A DNA stretch of 64,000 nt, taken from the NCBI GenBank assembly GCA_037179385.1, contig CM074190.1:6710284-6774283 (forward strand). The letters run 5' to 3'. Source of the DNA: Holothuria scabra. Taxonomy: Eukaryota > Echinodermata > Holothuroidea > Aspidochirotida > Holothuriidae. The position numbers and the translations under genes were made by a program. Below the pieces are notes generated by a model, which ran no database searches, was not told the DNA's origin, and worked only from the letters and a program-made list of their open reading frames with translations. Positions 41,636 through 52,600 of the stretch are shown in pieces. Position 1 is the stretch's first letter; every line of letters starts with the position of its first letter.

Positions 41636-43919
41636 ATGCTTTGGCTTGTAAACACGATATCTCAAGAAGGGTAAGTGTGACTAACCTCGTATTTGGTGTG
41701 TAGGTTGGTCATATTGAGTAGATGATCCCTATTGTTTTTGGTGGAGATCAAAGGTTATTTGGGGTCACGAGAGGTCAAAAGGTCAAAAATGTGTAAACAC
41801 GATATCTCGAGAACGGTACATGTGACTATGCTCATATTTGGTGTGTGGGTTGGTCATATTGAGAAGATGATCCCTATCGATTTTCGTGGAGGTCAAAGGT
41901 CATTTGGGGTCACGAGAGGTCAAAAGGTAAATTCCTTAGAAATTGCTTGTAAACACGGTATCTGAAGAAGGGTAAGTGTGACTAATCTCATATTTGGTGT
42001 GTGCATTAGCCATATTGAGTAGATGATCCCTATTGTTTTTGGTGGAGATCAAAGGTCATTTGGGGTCACCAGAGGTCAAAAGGTCAAAACTTTGTAAACA
42101 CAATAACTCGAGAACGGTACATGTGACTATGCTCATATTTGGTGTGTGGGTTGGTCATATTGAGTAGATGATCCCTATCGATTTTCGTGGAGGTCAAAGG
42201 TCATTTGGGGTCACGAGAGGTCAAAAGGTAAATTCCTTAGAAATTGCTTGTAAACACGGTATCTGAAGAAGGGTAAGTGTGACTAATCTCATATTTGGTG
42301 TGTGCATTGGCCATATTGAGTAGATGATCCCTATTGTTTTTGGTGGAGATCAAAGGTCATTTGGGGTCACGAGAGGTCAATAGGTAAATTCCTTAGAAAT
42401 TGCTTGTAAACATGGTATCTCAAGAAGGGTAATTGTGACTAATTTCATATTTGGTGTGTGCATTGGCCATATCAAGTAGATGATCCCTATCGATTTCCGT
42501 GGAGGTCAAAGGTCATTTGGGGTCACGAGAGGTCAATAGGTAAATTTCTTAGAAATTGCTTGTAAACACGATATCTCGAGAATGGTATATGTGACTATGC
42601 ACATATTTGGTGTGTGGGTTGGTCATATTGAGTAGATGAACCCTATTGTTTTTTGTGGAGATCAAAGGTCATTTGGGGTCACGAGAGGTCAATAGGTAAA
42701 TTCCTTAGAAATTGCTTGTAAACACGGTATCTGAAGAATGGTACATGTGATTATGCTCATATGTGGTGTGTGGGTTGGTCATATTGAGTAGATGATCCCT
42801 ATTGTTTTTGGTGGAGGTCAAAGGTCATTTGGGGTCACCAGAGGTCAAAAGGTAAATTCCTTAGAAATTGCTTGTAAACACAGTATCTCGAGAATGGTAC
42901 ATGTGACTATGCTCATATTTCGTGTGTGGGTTGGTCATATTAAGTAGATGATCCGTTTCGATTTTGGTGGAGGTCAAAGGTCATTTGGGGTCACCAGAGC
43001 TCAATAGGTAAATTCCTTAGAAATTGCTTGTAAACACGGTATCTGAAGAAGGGTAAGTGTGACTAATCTCATATTTGGTGTGTGCATTGGCCATATTGAG
43101 TAGATGATCCCTATTGTTTTTGGTGGAGATCAAAGGTCATTTGGGGTCACCAGAGGTCAAAAGGTGAAATTCCTTAGAAATTGCTTGTAAACACGGTATC
43201 TGAAGAAGGGTAAGTGTGACTAATCTCATATTTGGTGTGTGCATTGGCCATATTGAGTAGATGATCCCTATTGTTTTTGGTGGAGATCAAAGTTCATTTG
43301 GGGTCACCAGAGGTCAAAAGGTGAAAACTCCGTAAACACAATAACTCGAGAATGGTACATGTGACTATGCTCATATTTGGTGTGTGGGTTGGTCATATTG
43401 AGTAGATGACCCGTATCAATTTTCGTGGAGGTCAAAGGTCATTTGGGGTCACGAGAGGTCAAAAGGTAAATTCCTTAGAAATTGCTTGTAAACACAGTAT
43501 CTCAAGAAGGGTAATTGTGACTAATCTCACATTTATTGTGTGGATTGGTCATATTTAGCAGATGATCCCTATTGATTTTCCCAAAGGTCAAAGTTCATTT
43601 GGAGTCAGCATGTTCAAAGCCTGACAAGCTTTCCTTCACAGTCTTTCAAGAAAGGTCACTTGTAGGGTCCTGTAACTTGTCATGTAGATGGCACATAGTG
43701 AATACATGGTCCCAGAAGTTTTTGGTGGAGGTCAAATGTCATTTGGGTTCACGACGGGCAACGGGGATCTCAATGTAGGAAGATTGGATGCCTTGCATGT
43801 GTACTTTGTGGGCACATTATGGAGCCCTGTTAATTGAAAAACATTGCAAAGCAATGTCAATGTGAAAAAAGGCCTTACATTTCAGCAGCAAGGAATCACT
43901 AAGCCTTTTGGCTTTCTGG
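41566..43919 (+). mobile_element. HINE-C: Helentron-like element, second subfamily
   Basis: The 5' end is TTTTTGATTCCTTGCC, with its inverse GGCAAGGAATC 7 bp later (hairpin), followed by GATGGTGATG and a (TG)n tract at 41597-41634. About 14 tandem units of 145-158 bp follow (41640-43700). The 3' end GCAAGGAATC (43887-43897) is the inverse of the 5' GATTCCTTGC, then AAGCC-TTTT-GGCTT stem-loop and CTGG at 43916-43919. Terminal sequences differ from HINE-A/B but the layout and satellite core are shared. No coding sequence. Confidence 0.72.
41640..43780. repeat. Dimeric tandem array (HINE-C core)
   Basis: Units of ~145-158 bp with TTGTAAACACGGTATCT, GTGACTAATCTCATATTTGG, GGCCATATTGAGTAGATGAT and GTCAAAGGTCATTTGGGG. 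Two unit types largely alternate: one with AGGTCAAAGG and TCGATTTTCGTGG, the other with AGATCAAAGG and TTGTTTTTGGTGG. This gives a higher-order repeat of about 300 bp. Six perfect AGGTCAAAGGTCA motifs occur. The last two units (43560-43780) are diverged. Confidence 0.88.
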
Positions 43920-44172
43920 TTTTTATCATAGTATGGTAGCTGTTTCCGGAGAAAAAAATTTATTTTTAGGGTAGAGGAATCAAGGATGGGGAGAGATGGG
44001 TGGGTAAGGGTGGATAGAGGTCTATCAGTTCGTAAGTTGAGGAGTTGAAATAATTTGTTAGATATGTTCTCAAACTGAACTATCTGCTCTTGTCAATTGA
44101 GTACATTTCTTCATCAATGTGTTACCCTGGCATCAGTCCTTGTACTAACTGATTTTTTCTCATTTTTCAAAG

Positions 44173-44391
44173 GCTGAAACTAACCTGAGCCACTCAACTT
44201 TGAAGAGCTTTAGGGATTTGAGAAGAGAGAGTACTTCCTCAACCCTTGATCGCCAGGTCAGCATGTTTGGCCGCTCTGGTCCCAGTCGCACTAATTCTGG
44301 AGTTCAGACAAACAATGTCACAATTCCCGTAGATTTAATGGAAGTGAATAAAGTGGAAGACACACCTACCATGAAATATATGAAGACACAG
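44173..44391 (+). CDS. UNC80: UNC80 exon q
   Basis: Residues 1930-2002; phase 0 in and out. Reads LKSFRDLRRESTSSTLDRQV, SMFGRSGPSRTNSGVQ and ends PTMKYMKTQ, matching human LRTPSLKKRVSDANLEGKKD..MLKYIRLQV. Several RxxS contexts (RRES, RQVS). Acceptor TTTCAAAG, donor GTTAGT. Confidence 0.93.
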
Positions 44392-45038
44392 GTTAGTACC
44401 CCTCTTTTTCCCCTAGTGTGCTTCAATGGACAACTCTGTCCAGGGGAAGGGGGCAGGAGCTACTAGCTGAAAGTATTCTAAGCTTTGTGGTTAGTCTTTC
44501 TACATGTAATGAATTCACAGTGGCAACAACATGCTCTATATACATTGCTATTCGTATCAAATGTGTATTCAAGCAGTGTTCAGGTCAATCTTCAAAAAAC
44601 TTATTCCAAATGTGCAAATTCTATCATGTATCTTTTTAAATGGCCTTGTTTATGTGCAAGGCATTTCATTATTTCCCTGTGGTGCTCTCGACCTACTTGG
44701 TCAAATGGTTAGAGCATCAGCTGTTTGAAGGTTGGGAGTCTTTGGTGAGTCCTGGCCGGGTTGTACCAAAGACTTTAGAACTGGAACCTACTGCTGTTAT
44801 GCTTGGTGCTCAGCGTAAGCAATGGAGTAGGAAAAACAAGACAAGCCAGTGAGCCACAACCTGGAAAAAAGCTGTGGCCAGCTCATCTTACACCAGTTGG
44901 TTAGAAACTGGGCTATAAAACTTCATCTAACCTAACATAACCCATGATGCTCTCTCCTGTGTTAATAGAGTGATTCCAAAGAAAATGCATGTATTGGAAT
45001 AAATGTATTTGACCTTTCTATTAATTTTTTTACCATAG
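44392..45038. other. UNC80 intron q-r
   Basis: 647 bp, of which about 250 are a SINE (44688-44941). Nothing else recognised. Confidence 0.8.
44688..44941 (+). mobile_element. SINE, near full length
   Basis: The head has ACTTGGTCAAATGGTTAGAG (A-box region) and a degraded B box (GTCCTGGCCGGGTTG). It is followed by ACCAAAGACTTTAGAACTGG, GCTCAGCGTAAGCAATGG, GAGCCACAACCTGGAAAAAA and AACTGGGCTATAAAACTTC with CTAACC tail. Same family and orientation as 59248-59500. Confidence 0.8.
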
Positions 45039-45177
45039 GCTGTGAACCCTTACTCTTCCCCTATGGAGATACTGTGCAAGGCAGCTCCACTACTCTCTGA
45101 TGACCTACTGGCTGACGCTGTTCCACTGGCATGGGAGGTTCTTCTGGATGATTGCCAGCAGCTTGCATCTGCTGCAG
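45039..45177 (+). CDS. UNC80: UNC80 exon r
   Basis: Residues 2003-2048 plus one base; enters phase 0, leaves phase 1. Reads AVNPYSSPMEILCKAAPLLS, then AVPLAWEVLLDDCQQLASAA, matching human LSPAPLSLLIKAAPILTEE and AAWELLLSMDEHMAGAA. Acceptor TTTTACCATAG, donor GTGAGT. Confidence 0.96.
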
Positions 45178-46623
45178 GTGAGTAGTGGGGTCTTGTATGG
45201 TCTATTTGGTTAGATGGTAGTTAGTCACAGGAGATTTACCAGCATACTGATACGAATGAGTCATACAGTGTTGGCTGGATGAAATGGTAAAAGTATAAAT
45301 TGGGTTGTAAGTATGGTTCAAATTCAAATAGAGTTCAAATGTTGTGCAAGTTCTTCCCTTAAGTCACCTTGTATGACAGGCACAAAAACCGTCGGCATAT
45401 TCTACAACCCAAGAACCCAGGGCCCATAGGAAGGGGTGGGTGGGCTTCAGTTGAGCAGAGAATGCCTCACTCAGTATGTAGTATTAAGTTCATGATTGCC
45501 AGCCAAAATATCCCTTTGACTACTCCGCTATTGCCATATATTGCAAAAGTGAGGTTAATGCATCCATTATATTTCAGGTTGATTGAAATCGGTTTGGAAA
45601 TACCTTGTGGAGAGAAGTTGACATGGAACACAACCAGTAATGTAACTTTCAAACAAATGTCTGTTGGAAAGTCATGAAATTGTACTTTTGCATTTCCAGG
45701 CCTATAGGTCATGGAAAATACCTGGGTTGAAGTCAATAGAAACATTTTTTCATGGAATTTCAAAATTTATGCAAAAAACCATTACATGATCCTTTTGAAC
45801 AGAGATAATTATCTCCTTAAACTTAGCAGTCACATGGTTTATTTGAGGCCATCTTCAAAAGCTCATGGCTGGAATGTTAACCTCCAATGTTGTTAAAGCT
45901 CAAGGCATTTCAGAAGACAAAGAGGAACTCACGAATATTCTGTGATAAAATCTTTTGATTATCTGAATGTAGCAAGGAACTATTATGAAATTTTGCTTAA
46001 CATATCAGAATTAAATGAGCTGTTACCAATGAACTGTATTTTAGTATGTAACTAAGATGTTTTACTGCTTCATGTGTTATGTTTGAATCAAAAAGATGTG
46101 AATGTTCACTATAGTAACACCTGACAAAAAGAGTATGTTTAGGAAAATGAGTGGTATAACCTTTTTCTTAACCTTCTTTGAAAGACCTAAATCTCACAAA
46201 TGTGAACTTATTTGCATGAAAATTGTTATTCACAGCATATTTTGATTGTGGATGATGATTGCCAACCAAAATGTGTTATTTGTCTGAAAGTTAACAAAGC
46301 GGTCATATGATTTTGTGGTACAAACATGACTCACAGTCAAAATGAGGCAGGGCTGTGTGCTCATTTAAATTGCAGTGATGACATTATTCATATAATAACA
46401 TCAGAAATTCTGATATGCAACCATATTGTTCTTCCTAGAAAAGGTAGTCAAATTTCACACCCTTTTAAATGAATTGTCATGTAAGAAAGTAAGACAAATT
46501 TCTCTATGAGTTTTTAATATTTCAATAAAAAAAACAAACTTCTTCCCTTAGAAGAGGTTACAAGATTAATCACTGTGCATGCTCTACTTTTTTTCACATT
46601 TTTTCATTTTTTTTTGTTCACAG
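45178..46623. other. UNC80 intron r-s (1.45 kb)
   Basis: Contains a family R1 repeat (45215-45430). The remainder is anonymous AT-rich sequence. Confidence 0.7.
45215..45430. repeat. Dispersed unclassified repeat (family R1, copy 2)
   Basis: Shares TGGTTCAAATTCAAAT, GTGCAAGTTCTTCCCTTAAG and GGCATATTCTACA-like blocks with 6440-6690. Confidence 0.4.
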
Positions 46624-46805
46624 CTGCTATGGTTCTGATTTGCGCAGTGAAGATACCTGACCAAGTGAACAACTTGGTTGTCACGGAGATGCAGCATTTT
46701 GACCCTGGGATGAGAGTGGATGCTATTCAGAGGTTTGCCACTTTGTGGCGTTTCCGTCACCAAGTGTGGCCTCACATGGAGGACAAGGCATCAATGACTT
46801 TTAAG
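46624..46805 (+). CDS. UNC80: UNC80 exon s
   Basis: Residues 2049-2109; enters phase 1, leaves phase 0. Reads AAMVLICAVKIPDQVNNLVV, then RFATLWRFRHQVWPHMED, nearly identical in pattern to human AAMFLLCAVKVPEAVSDML and KFHTLWRFRYQVWPRMEE. Acceptor TGTTCACAG, donor GTATGA. Confidence 0.98.
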
Positions 46806-46844
46806 GTATGACATGTTTAAAATCTGCATGAAGCACCTTAGATT

Positions 46845-47010
46845 GGTTAGTTAGATGAGATTCAAAAACATACCAACCTGAACGTATAATATATTATCAA
46901 CTAGATGAAAAGGTTGAAGGTTATTTTTGGTTTTGATTATGTTTCAAATTCAAATTCAGTTTAAAATAAATTTCAAAACAAGGAGCACATCCTTCACCTT
47001 AGTTGCCTCT
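46845..47010. repeat. Dispersed unclassified repeat (family R1, copy 3)
   Basis: Shares ATCAACTAGATGAAAAGGTT, GTTTCAAATTCAAATTC and GCACATCCTTCACCTTAG with 6440-6690 and 45215-45430. Confidence 0.4.
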
Positions 47011-47576
47011 TAGGATAATATTGATTTCCAGTCCAGCTTTCAGTTCAAATCAGACTAATTTAGGCAGCTCAATCAGTTGGTTCATCTAATTCAACAAATT
47101 TTTGCAAAGCTGTTACTTTTTTTTACATACCAATGACAAATTGACAGACTTTATATGCAGTCCCCATATCCTACATAAAAATAATATGAGTGAGTACCTT
47201 ACAGCTCAACCCTGTTTTCAAAAATTTGTAAACAGAAACTTTTTCAAATAATGCACAAACCCATTGCAAGTCGTGACACCACAAAATTTCAAAATTTTCC
47301 TGAACTGTTGGATATGAAACTTTCCTAATTATGCTAATTACAAGCATTTTCACGTGGTACTGATCCTTAAACACTTTCATGAACTTGTCAATGTTCATTC
47401 AATGAGCCCCTTTATAATTTTCAATTAAAAGCAATTCAATAAAATAGGCTAATTTACAACATACTTAACAATTTATAATACATAAAATACAGCAGTGGTC
47501 AGTAGTTTGATTGAATGTTGTCATGCAGCAACATAATGGATGGGAAGAGAGAGGGCCCATAAGAACGTAAGAAAAC

Positions 47577-47940
47577 ATAGCTAGTCATTTCATGTCATTT
47601 CATTTCATTTATTGATTCATTTCACAACAATATGTCATACATGTGAGAAAGATCGATTGCATCCTATAAGAAAAAGTCCAGAAAAGGGAAGTGTGTTAAA
47701 AAACCCTTTAGGGTTTGTCTAGAACACACTCCCCAGAAAGCAGTCTGGTCTGGTCCCTACAATTTACATAATTATGAATTAAAGCATCTAAGTTACAAGA
47801 ATTATGTAGAGAAATAAGCAGAGCAATGGTAATTGTAGTCACAGATAATATTATGCCTTACCATTGCTAAGCAATCAAGTTCAACATTGACTTAAAATGG
47901 CAACCAGATCAAAAAAAAACAAAAAACGAATGCATCTCAT
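47577..47940 (-). mobile_element. Possible LINE 3' UTR with (GAAAT)n tail
   Basis: CATTTCATGTCATTTCATTT at 47586-47610 is a pentanucleotide tract which, read on the minus strand, would be the terminal (AAATG)n of a LINE-type element. This parallels the pentamer tail at 17968-18060. The adjoining 300 bp (TCTGGTCTGGTCCCTACAAT) look like 3' UTR but no coding relic is seen. Confidence 0.35.
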
Positions 47941-48156
47941 AAAATCATATCAGACTTGCTTCATGTCTGTGAGTTTGGAAAATTGCAGTTTCTACAATAA
48001 TTATTACAACTGCTTTCTCTTTATGCAATGGAGATGTCAGAATTTTGATTTGTGTTAAGCTCATAATTTTGCTGTCCTTTTAATTGTTCCATTAAAATCT
48101 GATTAGTTTTGTCTCTTAAAAATGGAGAAATAAAATTGTGGAATTGTCTCTTCATT

Positions 48157-48694
48157 CTCGGTCAAAGAGTTAGAGCATTCAACTTGCAGTCAGTAGGTCC
48201 GGAGTTCAACTCCTGGCCGCGTCATACTAAAGACTTATAAAATGGAACCTATTGCCATTGTGCTTAGTGCTCAGCATAAGCAGTGGAGTATGGAAAATAA
48301 GTCAGTGAGTCATAACAGGAAAAAAGCTGAGGCTGGACTTCCTTAAAGGCCCAGTTCTCTCACCCAAACAGAACCAATTCTCCTAACCTTCTTACTTAAG
48401 CCCCTAGCTCCCACAATTTTCTAAAATTCATCCTCATCCATATACAATCTCAGTCTACTGCCTCAAGATGAGAAAAGAAAAACTCAGTTCATGTAATAAA
48501 AACATTTTCAGTACTGTTCATGTTGTGTAATATGAGCTTTAGTACTCTGCATTGTTTGAACTAGCTGTCAATCAAAGAGCTAAGCCAATTGAGAATTTTG
48601 GTACCCCCATACCAAAATTGTAGTTTAGGGGGAGAGGTTTGGCCCTGTAAATCATTTGGTTAGGAACTGGGCTGTAAAACTCCATCTAACAAAG
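48157..48694 (+). mobile_element. SINE split by a TTAA-MITE
   Basis: The left part (48157-48342) has GGTCAAAGAGTTAGAGCATT and the B-box-like GGAGTTCAACTCC, running to GCTGAGGCTGGACTTCC. The right part (48651-48694) resumes ATCATTTGGTTAGGAACTGG and ends GTAAAACTCCATCTAAC. The interruption is exactly the TTAA element. Confidence 0.85.
48343..48650. mobile_element. TTAA-flanked MITE, family T2, copy 2 (308 bp)
   Basis: Left end TTAAAGGCCCAGTTCTCTCA; right end GAGAGGTTTGGCCCTGTAA, where the right TTAA has mutated to GTAA. It is the inverted orientation of 27169-27472 and shares its interior (CAATTCTCCTAACCTTCTTA; GTCAATCAAAGAGCTAAGCC). Confidence 0.88.
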
Positions 48695-48973
48695 GAACTC
48701 TTTTAATTGTTTTACAACATATGCCAGTTTATGTTTCCATATGTGATTGGTTCCGACAAGAATTACACAAGGGCAATTATTTTACCAGATACAATTGTTA
48801 CTTTCTTATCACCAATTATGACCAAAAAAGAGTTGATGTTTCACTGTCACAGCAGTCACTCTTTATGTAATTCAAGAATCAGACCAGCAGTTCTTGCATC
48901 TCAAACACTCTGGCTAAGTGCTTCTGGATTCTTACAATAATTTCATGTCAAATTGTCTTTTCTTTTTCCACAG

Positions 48974-49105
48974 GTGCCCCCACCAAGCATTGATTTTACA
49001 GTTCCGTCACCAACTCTAGGGGTTAATTCTTTACCTGTTCTAGATCCTCCATGGATGCCAACTGTGCTGGATAACATTGATGAAGTCTCCACTGATGAAG
49101 AATCG
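48974..49105 (+). CDS. UNC80: UNC80 exon t
   Basis: Residues 2110-2153; phase 0 in and out. Reads VPPPSIDFTVPSPTLGVNSL, then PVLDPPWMP, matching human IPPPSINFTLPSPVLGMPSVPMFDPPWVP. Ends in an acidic DEVSTDEES. Acceptor TTCCACAG, donor GTAAGA. Confidence 0.98.
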
Positions 49106-49475
49106 GTAAGATTTTTTCAGAACTTTTATTTGTTCACACAAATATTTCATATCTTTTGAAATATGCAATGTACTATGTATAATAGTTCAACATGCCAGTA
49201 TGAGGATGAACTTTCTGGCCTTTAGTCAAAAGGGGATCTGGAAGATCAGTTTTTATGAAATTTACCAAAGTATATATAATATGCTATTCAAAGTATTTAA
49301 GCTTTATGGTGTGAGAAGGAATTTCAATATTTTGCTTGCTAATTACTTGAAAGTTGGTTAAATTGTATTACCTTACTTTTCCCTGCAAAACTATGTGATA
49401 AAATATTGTTAACTTCCTCAGAAAATGGAAGTACCATCCTTGTAATAAAGGTACTTTAATTTTTCATTTTTTTAG
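49106..49475. other. UNC80 intron t-u
   Basis: 370 bp, AT-rich, nothing recognised; acceptor TTTTTTAG. Confidence 0.8.
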
Positions 49476-49656
49476 AGAGCCTTTGCTGCAGTTGCAGTTT
49501 CCAGGACCCACCAGAGAATGGAACATCTTAGGAGAAATTGGCTTAAGGAAGAGGAGAGGAAACGTCATGCTCGAGAGACATACCACCTAATGAATGTACC
49601 TATAATCCAACAGTCAGCTCATGAACCATCTCACCATAGCAACCAAGAGGAAGAAG
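49476..49656 (+). CDS. UNC80: UNC80 exon u
   Basis: Residues 2154-2213 plus one base; enters phase 0, leaves phase 1. Reads RAFAAVAVSRTHQRMEHLRR, then KEEERKRHARETYHLMNVPI, matching human SFSARAVSRSHQRAEHILKN and QEEEKKRLGREASLITAIPI. A long charged helix is likely. Donor GTAAGC. Confidence 0.97.
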
Positions 49657-52600
49657 GTAAGCTAATACATTACTTTTTGAAATTTCTGGTCGAGGTTATT
49701 AAGTAGAGGGCTTTACATGATGTTCCCCCCCATCTAAAAGTTAGAGCTGTTCAGTTTATTTGTAAGTCTTTGTTCTGTCAAATGGATAGAAAGGCTTATG
49801 GTAGATCAAAGATACCAGGAAATAGATGGATTTAGGTGGTTGCAAACCATTACATGTTTAACATGAAGTGATAAACACTTGTAGACTAATCTCCTTAAAG
49901 ATGAAGGGAAATTGGGTGTAACCCTTTGCAAGGATTGGATATTGGCATGCAGTCAATAGAGCTCATTGTGTAGTTCAGTCGTAAATGTTCATTACCTGCT
50001 CGTATAAATAAAAGTTGTAAATTTTTAGTGTAATCTGTGGGAAGAGGGTTTTTGAAGGAACTCTACTACGTAAATTGAAGATATTTATCAGAAATGAATA
50101 GGAGGAATGTGAATGGTCTTAGTTTGTCCATTCAGATGTAACGTACCAAAAAAAAAATATTAAAATATGGCCCTCTGGAGCTAGTGTAACTGAAGAGGTC
50201 ATTACAGAGTATTAATTGAAAATTTCATCTGATGAATGGGAATGAGCTGTGTTGTTCAAGGATAAAGCTGTACATACTGGTATGTACATTGCACACAAGA
50301 AGCAAGAGGAACTCTCTCCTCCTTCTGGTATGGAAAGTAGGAAAGTATCAGAAACCAGGAGATATCTTTGAAATTGCTGCTAGAGACTGGAGAGGTAGGT
50401 GGACCAGCGGTGTTTGTGAGCTGATGCTGTTTTGAAAAGATCGCTGAAAGAGGTGACATTTCTCATTCGTCTCTTTGAATTTATTCTGCATTGTGTTATG
50501 TTAAAGTTTGACATTGAAAGGAAGAAAATGCAAGGGTTTTGAAAATGCAAAATCATTCTGCTCCAGCTTGCCACTGGCTGTTGTTTAACACCGTCTTGCA
50601 AGTTTAATTCACATTAACTTAACATCACTCATTGCTTGGAATATGTTCTAAATTTCGTTCTCAACAAAAATGCCTGGAAAGCATGATGGATTTTGGGTTG
50701 GAATGCTATAACCTTACAAGAGCTATTGAATGCATGCTGCTCATCTCCTGGAAAGACAAAAATGGTGTCAGAGAAACACACAGTGTTAGTTGGATCATCA
50801 CTTGTAAATGAAAGTAGTTCCTGAACGCTTTTCCGGGAAAGGGACAAGGCAAATGACTTTTGTGCAACTTGGCAAGATGATGTAAGATCTGCAGTAACTA
50901 CACGATCAAGTCAGTTTATTTCCAGTCAGCTTAGGGCTAAGATGCTGACACTACATTTACTGTTCAATGTGCATTCTGGCAGAATCATGGATAAAATTTA
51001 TGTATCGAGATATTTAAGCTTATATAAACTTTCCAAAAGTACCTGATAATTACATATGTAATATGCACTTGAAGCAAATTTGTAGTTGTTTCATAATTTT
51101 GTAAGAGAGGGCATGGAATGTATTTATTATTTACTGATAACTTTATAGCTGAAGTTGGTAGGGTTGTTTACATGGTACCAACTGAGTCTTTCTGTGACCT
51201 TCTCTCACAACTGGTACTTGTATCAAAAAGTAGCTTTCTTATGGCTTGAATGAAAGCTTAAAAAGTGCACAAGTGGCCAATTTAAAATCGTTCCAACAGT
51301 CAGATCACCTCAACAACTGTTTAACTTTAATACTTTGATGTCACAAATGACACTGATGTAGCTGCAACCTTCATATCAAAAATTGAAAATAAAAGAAGTA
51401 ATTCATGTAAAATATTATGCTTATCGCTTTGTGTGAACCATATAACATCTCCTACTAGATTATCTCTTGTGAAGATTAAATGTGGTGTTCACAATTTGTG
51501 TAAGATTCAGAGAAACACTCAACCCTTAAAAATTGGTGGAGATACCTGATGTGAAGTGTCTCCCCTGCTTGGTGACCTGCAGCCTTATAAAGTATAAGGA
51601 CAGAAGTATATACTGTATGCACCAGACATTTGAAGGAGTAGATTACCTTGGGAAATTAAGGTGCTAATATGAATTAGGCCTATTGGCTATAAGCCCTGTT
51701 CTTTTAGCATTAATAGCAAGAAAGTTTAATTATGTCAAAGTTAGTTTGGTTTTGCAGTGACATATTAAGTCTATGAAGTTTCTCTAATGTCCATATCATT
51801 TCTTGAATATGGGCTTTAATATGTACTTGGAAACTGAAAGACACAGTTCCCCTTTTCCCCAGCAGTGGTGAGTGAAATGTGGGTCAAGTTTTTCTAAGTT
51901 GGATGCAGAGGTGTCAGGACAGATTAGTATGTGTGGCATCTCTGCGGTTACATTTTACAGGAAAAAGGCCTCAAGGTCTGTGAAATGTTGGGTCAATTAT
52001 GTGACAAAGGGGTGTGTCCATGCAAAGAAATATTTTGTTCTCCAAGCAAACATTGACCAATGTCTTCTAGGGGTTAGATGGTGTATTTTACAATTGAAGA
52101 GTCATTAGACTAGTTAACAGTTAAAATAATACAGTTCACTCTGGATGGATTTCATAGAGTGAGTTTATTCTTTCTATTACAAAGGCTGACTTTTTGGCGA
52201 GTAAATGCGAACATGTTTTATCACCAGACATATGTTTAATATGACCTCACAGGCTACAATACTTGGTGTTAGAGAAGCTAGCCTCAGGGAGGTTTTGCTC
52301 TAGCAATTGTGACTTAATTTTCCAATATTATTTTCATCCAATCATTGAAGATCTGATCCATTATTAAGTATATCAAGTATGTTAGTTGTGAAATGGCTAG
52401 TGGTAATAGCTAATGGCTGTATTTAATAGTTTATATAAATTAACATTTAATGTGCTGATGATACATACTGTGCTATCTTAATAAAGAGAAGTGTAGATTT
52501 GGCAGAGGATTGTAGAAAACTTGTATTTTATATCAATTATCCCTTTCCTGGTGTATTACAAATAATATTAAATATTTATAGAAGTATGTTGTATAAACTT

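Larger units (their letters stand above)
41340..44172. other. UNC80 intron p-q (2.83 kb)
   Basis: Dominated by HINE-C (41566-43919). A C run at 41392-41401 lies near the 5' end. Nothing else recognised. Confidence 0.85.
46806..48973. other. UNC80 intron s-t (2.17 kb)
   Basis: Contains an R1 repeat (46845-47010), a possible LINE 3' tail (47577-47940) and a SINE carrying a TTAA-MITE (48157-48694). Otherwise nothing recognised. Confidence 0.75.

Noticed and set aside
41640..43780. CRISPR-like array (regular repeats)
   Set aside because: Units are tandem satellite copies with no unique spacers, in a eukaryotic intron within a Helentron-like element.
50232..50435. Possible extra exon around 50330-50395 (KVGKYQKPGDIFEIAARDWR)
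   Set aside because: No similarity to UNC80, and exons u and v already join in phase; no good acceptor for the frame.
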